Below are positions 53,071-61,270 of a DNA stretch of 64,000 nt, piece by piece. Position 1 is the first letter of the stretch. Every line of letters starts with the position of its first letter. A program made the translations under genes and the position numbers. The stretch is from Faecalicatena fissicatena (GTDB lineage Bacteria; Bacillota; Clostridia; Lachnospirales; Lachnospiraceae), in NCBI GenBank assembly GCA_001028025.1, contig LDAQ01000009.1, positions 62,001 through 126,000 of the forward strand, in the 5' to 3' direction. Under the pieces are notes generated by a model that had not been told where the DNA came from, made no database searches, and saw only the letters and a program-made list of their open reading frames with translations.

Positions 53071-54567
53071 ATGGGCGAAGTTATATTAACGATGAAAGAT
53101 ATTGATAAATCTTTCCCAGGTGTTCATGCGCTGGACCACGTAGACCTGGAAGTCAGAAAAGGTGAAGTCCTTGCGCTGATGGGAGAGAACGGTGCCGGTA
53201 AGTCTACACTGATGAAGGTGCTGACAGGTATCTATAAAAAAGATTCCGGTACAATTACATATGAAGGAAAAGAAGTAGAATTTGCGAATACAAAAGAAGC
53301 ACAGGATGCCGGTATTGTTATTGTGCATCAGGAACTGAACATGCTGGGCCATCTGACGGTTGCGCAGAACATCTTCATTGGAAGAGAGTTCAAAAAGGGC
53401 ATCCGCATCGATGACAAGAAGATGAATGATGAGGCAAGAAAGCTTTTTCAGAGATTAAACATTGACATTGATCCGCGAGAGACAATGAGCAGGCTTACAG
53501 TAGGGAAGCAGCAGATGTGTGAGATTGCAAAGGCAATTTCTCATGATGCGAAGGTGATTGTATTCGATGAGCCTTCGGCTGCACTGACCGAGACGGAGAT
53601 TCAGGAACTGTTCAAGATCATCCGTGATCTGAGAGAAAAGAATATGGGTATTGTTTATATCTCACACCGTATGGATGAGATTAAAGTGATCACAGACAGA
53701 GTTACTGTCATGAGAGATGGTACATATGTAGGAACTCTGATCACAAAGGACAGTACAAAAGATGATATCATCAACATGATGGTGGGCCGTGTTATTTATG
53801 AAGATCCTAAGACCCAGAGCATGGTGCCGAAGGATGCTCCGGTAGTCCTGAAGGTAGAAAATCTGAATGCCGGCAAGATGGTACAGGATGTAAGTTTTGA
53901 ACTGCATAAGGGTGAGATCCTTGGTTTCTCAGGACTGATGGGAGCAGGACGTACAGAGACGGCACGTGCGCTGTTCGGTGCGGACCCGATCGACAGCGGC
54001 AATATCTATATCAATGGCAGTAAAGTAACAATCAACAATCCGCAGGATGCCGTTAAGAATGGTATCGGTTATCTGTCAGAGGACAGAAAGAGATACGGAA
54101 TCGTAGTACAGAAGACTGTTGCCGAGAATACAACGATGGCAACATTGGAAAACTACATGAGCGGTATCTTTATAGATAAGAAGAAAGAGAAAGAGGTTGC
54201 AGAGAAGTACGTAGAATCACTGGCAACCAAGACACCGGATGTAGATCAGCTTGTGGTGAACCTGTCAGGTGGTAATCAGCAGAAAGTCGTAATTGCAAAA
54301 TGGCTGACAAGAGACTGTGATATCCTGATATTTGATGAGCCTACCAGAGGTATCGACGTTGGTGCCAAAAGCGAGATTTATAAGCTGATGAATAAGCTGG
54401 CAGCAGATGGAAAAGCCATTATAATGATTTCTTCTGAGATGACGGAAATATTACGAATGAGCGACAGAATCGTCGTAATGTGTGAAGGCAGGAAGACAGG
54501 TGAGCTGGATATTTCCGAGGCAACTCAGGAAAATATCATGAATCTGGCTACACGAGAGATAGAGTAG
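53071..54567 (+). CDS. CUT2 sugar ABC transporter ATP-binding protein (XylG/MglA type)
   Basis: 498 residues with two ATPase domains: G-E-N-G-A-G-K-S-T (about 33-41) and F-D-E-P-S-A-A-L-T in the first, and G-L-M-G-A-G-R-T-E and L-S-G-G-N-Q-Q-K in the second. It lies between its two permeases, whereas the rhamnose-type importer has the ATPase first. Confidence 0.92.
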   Translation: MGEVILTMKDIDKSFPGVHALDHVDLEVRKGEVLALMGENGAGKSTLMKVLTGIYKKDSGTITYEGKEVEFANTKEAQDAGIVIVHQELNMLGHLTVAQNIFIGREFKKGIRIDDKKMNDEARKLFQRLNIDIDPRETMSRLTVGKQQMCEIAKAISHDAKVIVFDEPSAALTETEIQELFKIIRDLREKNMGIVYISHRMDEIKVITDRVTVMRDGTYVGTLITKDSTKDDIINMMVGRVIYEDPKTQSMVPKDAPVVLKVENLNAGKMVQDVSFELHKGEILGFSGLMGAGRTETARALFGADPIDSGNIYINGSKVTINNPQDAVKNGIGYLSEDRKRYGIVVQKTVAENTTMATLENYMSGIFIDKKKEKEVAEKYVESLATKTPDVDQLVVNLSGGNQQKVVIAKWLTRDCDILIFDEPTRGIDVGAKSEIYKLMNKLAADGKAIIMISSEMTEILRMSDRIVVMCEGRKTGELDISEATQENIMNLATREIE

Positions 54568-54580
54568 GGAGGAAAACAAA

Positions 54581-55585
54581 ATGGCAAATAATACAACAAA
54601 AACGGCTGGCAGGAACAGGTCGGTAATTGACCGATTGGGAGGACAGAAATTCATCGTTCTTCTGGTTGTAATTGCTTTATTTATCTTCTTCTGCGCACTC
54701 AGCCCGAACTTTAGAAAGTATACTACTTTTCTAAGTATACTGGACTATTCATATTATATTACTTTGATGGCAATTGGTGTTGCATTCCCGCTGATGACTG
54801 CAGGTGTTGACCTTTCCATTGGTACAGGTCTTATATGCTACTCACTGGTAGGCGGGTACTTGATTACTTTCCAGGGCTGGCCGACATGGGCAGGTATCCT
54901 TGCAAGTATCGTATTCGGTATGGCAATCGGCGTGCTGAACGGATGTCTCGTGGCACTGATGGATTTGCCGCCGTTCCTGGCAACGCTTTGTACCTGTATG
55001 ATTACGCGGGGGCTTGGTTCCATTATCGTTGGAAGAGTCGGAATTTCGTGGCCGGCAGCAGGAACTGAGGGAGGATGGTTCAGGAGTATCTTCAAGATAC
55101 AGATGAACGGTATGAACATTCCGATCGGTTTCCTTTGGATTATCATAATCGTGATTATCATGACGTTTGTCCTGAATCACACGAAGATCGGACGCTACAC
55201 ACTGGCGATCGGAAGTAACAAAGAAGCTACCAGATTATCTGGAGTTAATGTAAAATTCTATCATATTTTTGCATATGTAATCTCAGGGTTCTTTGCAGGA
55301 CTGGCAGCAATTTCTTATTCAGCTATTTTTGCTACGGTTCAGCCGGGAAGCGGTGCCGGATTTGAGCTGGAGGCAATCGGCGGAGCAATCATCGGCGGAG
55401 TATCCATGTCGGGCGGTGCAGGAAGTATCACCGGAACACTGGCAGGTGTATTCGTTATCTGTCTGCTGAAGACGGGGCTCCCGTTCATCGGGCTGGCTGC
55501 AAACTGGCAGCAGATTATTACTGGTCTTGTACTGATCGCGGCCGTACTTGTAGATATCCTGAAGAGGAAAAAAGATCAGGCATAA
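54581..55585 (+). CDS. CUT2 sugar ABC transporter permease 2
   Basis: 334 residues, AGGGAGG before the ATG. Contains M-T-A-G-V-D-L-S-I-G-T near residue 70 and G-R-Y-T-L-A-I-G-S-N-K-E-A near 204. Its last codons (K-D-Q-A, stop) are part of a 21-bp tandem duplication that continues into the spacer. Confidence 0.88.
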   Translation: MANNTTKTAGRNRSVIDRLGGQKFIVLLVVIALFIFFCALSPNFRKYTTFLSILDYSYYITLMAIGVAFPLMTAGVDLSIGTGLICYSLVGGYLITFQGWPTWAGILASIVFGMAIGVLNGCLVALMDLPPFLATLCTCMITRGLGSIIVGRVGISWPAAGTEGGWFRSIFKIQMNGMNIPIGFLWIIIIVIIMTFVLNHTKIGRYTLAIGSNKEATRLSGVNVKFYHIFAYVISGFFAGLAAISYSAIFATVQPGSGAGFELEAIGGAIIGGVSMSGGAGSITGTLAGVFVICLLKTGLPFIGLAANWQQIITGLVLIAAVLVDILKRKKDQA

Positions 55586-55620
55586 TGAATGAAAGATCAG
55601 GCATAATGAATAAAAGATCC
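55571..55620 (+). repeat. 21-bp tandem repeat across a stop codon
   Basis: AAAGATCAGGCATAATGAAT plus one base (55571-55591) is repeated at 55592-55612, and a third partial copy (AAAGATCC) follows. The stop codon lies in the first unit, so the second unit is untranslated. Confidence 0.85.
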
Positions 55621-55747
55621 ACAATGAAAGTTTCAACAGTAAACCTATGAACGATAGATAGCAGTCAGTGCCGGTACCGGTTGGGGACTGGAGCCAGCAG
55701 GGGGCTGTTACTATAAAAAACTATTTTATGTCAGGAGGACAAAAATT

Positions 55748-56884
55748 ATGAAAAAGAAAGTTTTGGCAGTGTTACTTAGTGGATGCATGGCAGCAGGACT
55801 GCTTGCAGGCTGTGGCGGCAAGAAAGAGGAAGCAAGCGACAAATCAGCAGACACAAAGACAGAGGATACAAAAGAAGGTTCTGATAAAGGTGGAGATTAC
55901 AACTTCGAAGTTGTAGTTAAAAGCTTCCAGTCATCATACTGGCAGGCAGCTGTTCAGGGAATCAAACAGGCAGAGGAAGAACTGGGTGTTAAGACGAACA
56001 CAACAGGACCGAACGCTGAGTCTGATATTGCTGACCAGGTAAACATGCTGAATAATGCTATCAACAAAAACCCGGATGGTATCGCTCTTTCAGCTTGTGA
56101 CCAGAATTCAGTTCTGGACTCTCTGCAGTCAGCACTTGACAAAAAGATCCCTGTAGTTTGTTTCGATTCAGGTGTGCCGGACGCTCCGGAAGGATCTGTA
56201 TACGCAACAGTTGTAACAAACAACGGCGCAGCAGGAGCTATCGCAGCTGATCATATTTATGAGACAGTAAAAGACAAGATTGCGAATGCAAAGAAACCGG
56301 TCAGAGTTGGAGAAGTTAACCAGGATGCAACATCTGCTAATATCACAGAGCGTGGACTTGGATTCATCAACAGATTCAAAGAGCTGGCTGAAAAAGACGG
56401 CAAGAAAGTTGCAGTTATAGGAAATGACTACTTTGTAGGTAAAGTAGAAAACAATGGCGATGAGAAATCAGCGGACGTTATCATCGAAGTTGCAGTGCCG
56501 GCTCAGACAACAGTTGAGCTGTGTGCTACAGAGGCTTCTAATATCATGAACAAAGACGATACAATCGCTATGTTCGGTTCCAACCAGGTATCCGCAGAGG
56601 GTGTTCTGACAGCAAACCAGAACCTGAGCGTATTAGGAAGCGATCCTGAGAAAAACATTATCGCAGCTGGATTCGATGCAGGTAAAACAATCAAAGCAGC
56701 TGTTAAAGATGGCACATTACTTGGCGCAGTTACACAGTCTCCACTGATGCAGGGTAAATTATCTATCGAAACACTGTACAAGATCTGCCAGGGTGAAACA
56801 GTTGAAGATATCGAGACAGATGGTTACTGGTATGATTCCACAAACATGGAAGAAGCTGACATCTCTCCAAACCTTTATGACTAA
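55748..56884 (+). CDS. Sugar ABC transporter substrate-binding lipoprotein
   Basis: 378 residues; lipobox L-L-A-G-C at about residue 22, a Lys/Glu/Asp linker, and a type-1 periplasmic-binding fold (Q-S-S-Y-W-Q-A-A, G-P-N-A-E-S-D, A-G-F-D-A-G-K). The ligand is a monosaccharide of the xylose/ribose/galactose class. The 162-bp spacer before it holds the tandem repeat and a GC-rich hairpin region, likely serving to raise expression of this subunit. A terminator follows. Confidence 0.88.
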   Translation: MKKKVLAVLLSGCMAAGLLAGCGGKKEEASDKSADTKTEDTKEGSDKGGDYNFEVVVKSFQSSYWQAAVQGIKQAEEELGVKTNTTGPNAESDIADQVNMLNNAINKNPDGIALSACDQNSVLDSLQSALDKKIPVVCFDSGVPDAPEGSVYATVVTNNGAAGAIAADHIYETVKDKIANAKKPVRVGEVNQDATSANITERGLGFINRFKELAEKDGKKVAVIGNDYFVGKVENNGDEKSADVIIEVAVPAQTTVELCATEASNIMNKDDTIAMFGSNQVSAEGVLTANQNLSVLGSDPEKNIIAAGFDAGKTIKAAVKDGTLLGAVTQSPLMQGKLSIETLYKICQGETVEDIETDGYWYDSTNMEEADISPNLYD

Positions 56885-56924
56885 TTCATAAGGTTACAGC
56901 AGAATAAACTGTAATAATTAAGGA

Positions 56925-56953
56925 GGAACCGGGGGGCCCCGGTTCCTTTTTAT
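56925..56953 (+). terminator. Intrinsic terminator after the binding-protein gene
   Basis: GGAACCGGGG/CCCCGGTTCC (56925-56934/56937-56946), then TTTTTATA. Confidence 0.9.
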
Positions 56954-57020
56954 AAAAGCATCCCGAAAAAAGGAAATGGAGTAGATTTGGATCAGAAAGA
57001 AAGGGCGCAGGAGGAAATAT

Positions 57021-57461
57021 ATGCTTCAAGGTATAGAAACTGTCTTTGATAATAAGGAAAAGATGCTGAAACATCTGAAAAAAAAGTCCTACGAAGAAAA
57101 CACAGAGATATTTCGTGAAAGGAACGGACACTATTTTCATGAAATGGCAGAATATGTTGGACAGGCAGATGACAAAGAAGCTGCTGCCAGGGAAATTGGG
57201 GAATGCCTGGTGAAGGCAGTAAATGATCACTTTTCTAATAAGAAGGGAAAGCCTGATTCACGCACACAGGTAGATTTGAATTTCTTTATGATCTACTACG
57301 TTTTTCCGTCAGTTTTGGGGCTGGCAGGGGATGACTCAGGTCTGATTGCAGAGGGAATCTGCCAGGTCTGGGGAAAGAGTTTTAAAGAGAGCAGCATTCA
57401 GTATACGGATTACGATACATTATATCAATCATTCCGAGAGAAGATTTTTGGGATTTTCTAA
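57021..57461 (+). CDS. Hypothetical protein
   Basis: 146 residues, mostly helical by composition, with GGAGGAAAT before the ATG. It has no signal peptide or TM. A Lys/Glu-rich N-terminal half and the hydrophobic stretch F-F-M-I-Y-Y-V-F-P-S-V-L-G-L (about 93-106) are the only features. It is a single gene between two terminators. Family and function not recognised. Confidence 0.7.
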   Translation: MLQGIETVFDNKEKMLKHLKKKSYEENTEIFRERNGHYFHEMAEYVGQADDKEAAAREIGECLVKAVNDHFSNKKGKPDSRTQVDLNFFMIYYVFPSVLGLAGDDSGLIAEGICQVWGKSFKESSIQYTDYDTLYQSFREKIFGIF

Positions 57462-57576
57462 GCGGCCTGATGTGTCAGACAGAGGCGGGAGGCCTGTCTT
57501 AGTCAGTTTTCGGCATAAAGGTGTGGTATGTATAAAAGAGGTTGTGCGGACATCAGAGGAATGTAGATAGAATAAG

Positions 57577-57605
57577 GAACGCCGATGCATTCGGCGTTCT
57601 TTTTA
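57577..57605 (+). terminator. Intrinsic terminator directly before the intron-like sequence
   Basis: GAACGCCGA/TCGGCGTTC (57577-57585/57591-57599), then TTTTTAT. Confidence 0.9.
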
Positions 57606-57607
57606 TA

Positions 57608-57765
57608 GTGTGCCAGGCATGGCACTAATCTAGCTGGTGAAAGTCCAGTCACGGGTATTTACCGCAAAGTGTAGCGGAGCGCAAGTTGGTATCAGTAATG
57701 GTGTGGATGAAGGAAGCGCGCAGCAAAGTTCTTGAGCCTACGAACAGAAACTTGATAATATTCCC
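57608..57765 (+). mobile_element. Probable 5' remnant of a group II intron
   Basis: Starts GTGTGCCAGGCATGGCACTA, in line with the GUGYG 5' end and the first helix of bacterial group II introns. Further domain-I-like phrases are GGTGAAAGTCC and GGATGAAGGAAGC. It begins 8 nt after a terminator stem, the site preferred by terminator-targeting (class C type) introns. No reverse transcriptase frame or domain V/VI end is found; from about 57766 to 57883 I recognise nothing. So it is a truncated relic. The class is uncertain. Confidence 0.6.
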
Positions 57766-57883
57766 ACAAACATTCAAGCCCCTTCCTAAAAAAGACCTAA
57801 GAAAAGCACCTGCCATTTTCTGATAGATGCCATGTGTTTGGTTGTATTCAACTGCATCAATCCTGCATAGAAGAAATTTTAAC

Positions 57884-57937
57884 AAATTGTTAAATATTTA
57901 AGAAATTGTTAAATTATAATAGCTTTTATGTTAAGAT
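57884..57937 (+). promoter_or_regulatory. Promoter region of the C39-like peptidase gene with direct repeats
   Basis: AAATTGTTAAAT occurs at 57884-57895 and 57903-57914 (19-bp period). A perfect TATAAT (57915-57920) and an extended -10 TGT-TAAGAT (57929-57937) follow. Which -10 is used is unclear. Confidence 0.45.
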
Positions 57938-57997
57938 AGAACCGAAATCATAGAATCGAAATTAATGTGAATGACATACAATTGGAGAAAAGATAAC

Positions 57998-58852
57998 ATG
58001 GAAAACAGGAAGCAGGAGATAAAGGCGAGGCGTAAGAAGCAGGTTCGCAGGCAAAAGCAAATATTAGCGGCACTGCTGCTTATGATCGTATTTATAGTAT
58101 CAGCAGCTCTTAAACCAGAGACTAAGGAAATTGTTAATCATACTGTCCAGGCAAAAGAAAGTAAAGAAGTTAAGAATACTACCAAAACTATTACGAAAAA
58201 GCGGACCCTGGAACAGGTGAAAAAAGATGCTGAAGAGAAGGGGTATCCTGAGGATGTAATTGGGTTATTGGATAAAAATGAAGAAACAATAACATTTGTA
58301 GATAACTACGGGACGAAAAAAAATCAGGCATATGCGGATAATATAGAAAAAGATTTGACAGCAGGAGAGATTCCGCATCTGCTTCAATGGGATGAACGAT
58401 GGGGATATGCTTCTTACGGCACAAGCATTCTCGCAGTCAGCGGATGCGGCCCGACCTGTATGGCGATGGTTGTGGCAGGGCTTACGCAGGATTCCTCTGT
58501 TACACCGGTGAAGCTGGCTCAATATTCGATGGAACACAACTATGTGGACGAGGCGAATGATACGTATTGGACATTTATGGAAACTGCGGGTGCGGAGTGG
58601 AACGTGAACTGTTATGGTGGAATGCTGGATGAAGAGCAGCTGAAGGCGGAGCTTGAAGCAGGACATCCGATTATCTGCAGTATGGGGCCGGGTGACTTCA
58701 CCCAGAACGGTCATTTTATTGTTATGACAGGTTATCATGAGGGATATGTCAGGATAAATGATCCTTTTAGTATAACCAGAACGGAAAAAGAATGGGTGTT
58801 TGGAGAGATTGCAGATCAGATTAAAGCAATGTGGGTCTATTCGGTAAATTAA
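57998..58852 (+). CDS. Secreted or membrane-anchored C39-like cysteine peptidase
   Basis: 284 residues from the ATG at 57998 (TTGGAGAAAAG upstream). The N-terminus is very basic and followed by one TM (about 22-38), a linker, and a Peptidase_C39_2-like domain (about 125-284). The likely catalytic triad is Cys150 in S-G-C-G-P-T-C, His239 in N-G-H-F and Asp255 in I-N-D-P. The domain lies outside the cell. Such proteins may cleave peptides or cell-wall cross-links; no bacteriocin gene or exporter is adjacent. Single gene with its own terminator. Confidence 0.82.
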   Translation: MENRKQEIKARRKKQVRRQKQILAALLLMIVFIVSAALKPETKEIVNHTVQAKESKEVKNTTKTITKKRTLEQVKKDAEEKGYPEDVIGLLDKNEETITFVDNYGTKKNQAYADNIEKDLTAGEIPHLLQWDERWGYASYGTSILAVSGCGPTCMAMVVAGLTQDSSVTPVKLAQYSMEHNYVDEANDTYWTFMETAGAEWNVNCYGGMLDEEQLKAELEAGHPIICSMGPGDFTQNGHFIVMTGYHEGYVRINDPFSITRTEKEWVFGEIADQIKAMWVYSVN

Positions 58853-58900
58853 TTTTGACAGAATATAGGTTTTCAGTTGTTACATAAGATTAGAATTAAT

Positions 58901-58938
58901 GAAAGTGTAAATCCAGGCAGGCTTACACTTTCTTTTTT
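58901..58938 (+). terminator. Intrinsic terminator after the C39-like gene
   Basis: GAAAGTGTAA/TTACACTTTC (58901-58910/58923-58932), then TTTTTTAT. Confidence 0.9.
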
Positions 58939-58942
58939 ATGT

Positions 58943-59112
58943 TATAGAAAATTCCTCTGGGGGATGCACATGCCGCGATAAGGTATATAGCCGCAGGGCG
59001 GCATCGCGGCGGCGCCAAAGTGTGCAGGCCCCTCATGAGTGAGGGGATGAGTAGTTGAGGTGGGCTTGCCCACTTTGTTATGATACAGGTAATTACAGAG
59101 CGTATTTCTATA
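58943..59112. other. Structured intergenic element E
   Basis: A weak outer inverted repeat TATAGAAA/TTTCTATA (58943-58950/59105-59112) encloses several hairpins: GCCGCGAT/ATCGCGGC (58972-58979/59003-59010), CCCCTCA/TGAGGGG (59029-59035/59040-59046) and GTGGGC/GCCCAC (59060-59065/59068-59073). CAAAGTG/CACTTTG brackets the last two. GC-rich compared with its surroundings. Possibly a degenerate repeat element; not clearly related to palindromes A-C. Confidence 0.4.
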
Positions 59113-59163
59113 TGAAAGAGGGTACAGCACAAGCAGTAGTAATGCTGCATTTTAGGGCTCGGC

Positions 59164-60033
59164 TTACATGCACTGCCTGTAAGCGAGCGGATTCATCTGC
59201 ACTTGTTTTTTGAAGCACCGTATAAAGGTGTTGGCAGATTGAAAGCCAACCTGCTCTGCAATATCCGCAATTTTCATATCGGTGTTGATCAGCAGGTCTT
59301 TTGCCTTGTTAATCCGGAAGGTCAGGAGCGTCTCATGGATCGTCGTTCCTGTATTCGTCTTATAAAGCCTGGAGAGGTAGTTCACATTTAAATGCACATG
59401 TTCTGCGATATCATCGAGAGAAATCGCATTTTGGTAATTTTTTGTAATATAATTGTCTACTGCCTTCAGGGTATCTTTTGTGGATTCATCTATCCTTTTT
59501 TCAGAAGCATTACAATTTAACAGGATGTCAGTCAGAAGATCGGTAATAATCTTGTTCTGAATGAAACTGGAACGGATACCGGCTATAAAGGAAATGTTGA
59601 TGTTGTGCTCAATACACGTACGGATATTGTCTGTGCTTTTAAAATGCAGTACGCGGAATTCCGGGGCGGAAATCATGGTATAGTAAGTTTCCGCCGCCCT
59701 GCCTGCAAAACGCAGATAATAAAGCTCCCATGTGTCATTTTTTGTCCGGTAAGAGTGCGGAATATCACAGTCTATGAGGACAACAGAGTTGGTATCCAGA
59801 GTATACGTCTTGTTATTAATATCCAAAACTCCACAGCCTTTTATCGTGTAGATAATGAGATATCCTTCTAAAACACGGTTCACAGTATAATAATTCCGGT
59901 TGCAGAAAAAGTGCCCGGAGCAGTAAGAGAAGAAAGGCATACTGTCTGTTTTCTCAGAAAAATAGAAGATGGTGCTGTAAGAATCTTCGCCAATATCCAG
60001 ATTATATTCTCTGTTTGCTTCTTTTACATTCAT
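59164..60033 (-). CDS. AraC-family regulator
   Basis: 289 residues with GGAGGAAATACT before the ATG. N-terminal cupin-like ligand domain (about 25-165) and C-terminal double HTH (about 190-289; I-A-E-Q-V-G-F-Q-S-A-N-T-F, ending M-N-P-L-A-Y-R). Divergent from the sugar transporter at 60260. A 12-bp direct repeat with a 21-bp period in the shared spacer is its probable operator. Confidence 0.86.
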   Translation of the reverse strand: MNVKEANREYNLDIGEDSYSTIFYFSEKTDSMPFFSYCSGHFFCNRNYYTVNRVLEGYLIIYTIKGCGVLDINNKTYTLDTNSVVLIDCDIPHSYRTKNDTWELYYLRFAGRAAETYYTMISAPEFRVLHFKSTDNIRTCIEHNINISFIAGIRSSFIQNKIITDLLTDILLNCNASEKRIDESTKDTLKAVDNYITKNYQNAISLDDIAEHVHLNVNYLSRLYKTNTGTTIHETLLTFRINKAKDLLINTDMKIADIAEQVGFQSANTFIRCFKKQVQMNPLAYRQCM

Positions 60034-60125
60034 AGTATTTCCTCCTGTCCTCTTTTTTTGAGTCTAGCACATTTATGTGCAGAATGATACAAAAAACAAG
60101 CAAAAAGGAAGCGAAACTATGCAAT

Positions 60126-60158
60126 AAGTCAAAAAATGAAGCCTTGAAGTCAAAAAAT
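60126..60158 (+). promoter_or_regulatory. Probable AraC-type operator, direct repeats
   Basis: AAGTCAAAAAAT at 60126-60137 and again at 60147-60158, start-to-start distance 21 bp, that is two helical turns on the same face. It lies in the 226-bp divergent spacer, about 100 bp upstream of the binding-protein start. Confidence 0.65.
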
Positions 60159-60259
60159 AGCGATGATTTGAAAGGAAATGTGTGATAACATCTGGCTATG
60201 AACTTGAAAACGGACAATCGATTGTAAACAGTTTTCCAGAAAAAACAGGAGGGAATCAA

Positions 60260-61252
60260 ATGAAGAACATGAAAAAGTGGGTGTCGGTTTTATGCAGTGT
60301 GGCGATGATCGCCGGGCTGGCAGCGTGCGGAGCAAAGGAGGCAGGGACAGAAGATAAGGGGAAGGAGCCGGCTGGAGAAAAAGAGAAGTTCAAGGTGGCG
60401 TTTGCCAGCCTGTGTGAGGATAATGATTTTGGAATCTCATCAAAAGAGAGCTTTGTGAAGGAAGCGGAGGCAATGGGCTGGGAGCTTGTAATTCTGAATA
60501 ACAATTATGATGGGGCCACGGCGATTCAGAATATGGATACCGTATTGACCCAGGAGTGCGATGGTTTTGTGAATTTCCAGGTAGATGCAGGGGTGGCACA
60601 GACGATTGCAGATATGGCGACAGAGACAGACCTTCCTATGATCACGGTCGACTGCCCTCATCCGGGAATTCCATTTTTCGGGGCAAACAATAAGGAGGCA
60701 GGCCTGATCGTTGGCAATGCACTGGGAGAAAAAGCGGCAGATACATGGGAGGGAAAGACAGACTTAATTGTCCTCTGCGGCGCGCCCGGCTCCGGCGAAG
60801 TTGTAGATCTACGTATGCAGGGAATCGCTGCGGGAATTAAAGAAACATTAAAAAACGAGGATATCGAAGTACTTGAACTGGATGGAAAAAGTGAGATAGA
60901 AACATCCCAGAAAGTGATCGCAGATGTGCTGACTGCCAATCCTGATAAGAAACATATCCTGATCGGATGCCTGAACGACCAGAGTGCGCTTGGTGCATAT
61001 AATGCGGTCGAAGCGGCTGGAAGAGAAGCGGATGTATATATCGGCAGTCATGGCTGTGACGCACCGGCAATTGAAAATCTGAAGAATAAAGAAGAAAACT
61101 GCTGGATTGGCAGTGTTGCATATTTCCCGGAAAGATATGGCGAATATCTTGTACCGCTGATGGATGACCTTCTTCATGGAAAAGAGATCCCAAAAGAAAG
61201 CTTCCCGGATCATGTGTTTATCGATAAATCTAATATTGACGAATATTATTAA
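60260..61252 (+). CDS. Sugar ABC transporter substrate-binding lipoprotein
   Basis: 330 residues from the ATG at 60260 (AGGAGGGAA upstream; an earlier ATG at 60182 would include the ribosome site). Lipobox L-A-A-C, then a type-1 periplasmic-binding fold (D-N-D-F-G-I-S-S, Q-V-D-A-G-V-A, I-G-C-L-N-D-Q-S). First gene of a compact three-gene importer with only one permease. The ligand is unknown. Confidence 0.87.
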   Translation: MKNMKKWVSVLCSVAMIAGLAACGAKEAGTEDKGKEPAGEKEKFKVAFASLCEDNDFGISSKESFVKEAEAMGWELVILNNNYDGATAIQNMDTVLTQECDGFVNFQVDAGVAQTIADMATETDLPMITVDCPHPGIPFFGANNKEAGLIVGNALGEKAADTWEGKTDLIVLCGAPGSGEVVDLRMQGIAAGIKETLKNEDIEVLELDGKSEIETSQKVIADVLTANPDKKHILIGCLNDQSALGAYNAVEAAGREADVYIGSHGCDAPAIENLKNKEENCWIGSVAYFPERYGEYLVPLMDDLLHGKEIPKESFPDHVFIDKSNIDEYY

Positions 61253-61270
61253 GAACGGGGAGGTGGGAGT

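Noticed and set aside
57649..57885. Minus-strand frame over the intron-like region as a transposase fragment
   Set aside because: The translation shows no recognisable transposase or maturase motif, and it overlaps the intron-like sequence in antisense.
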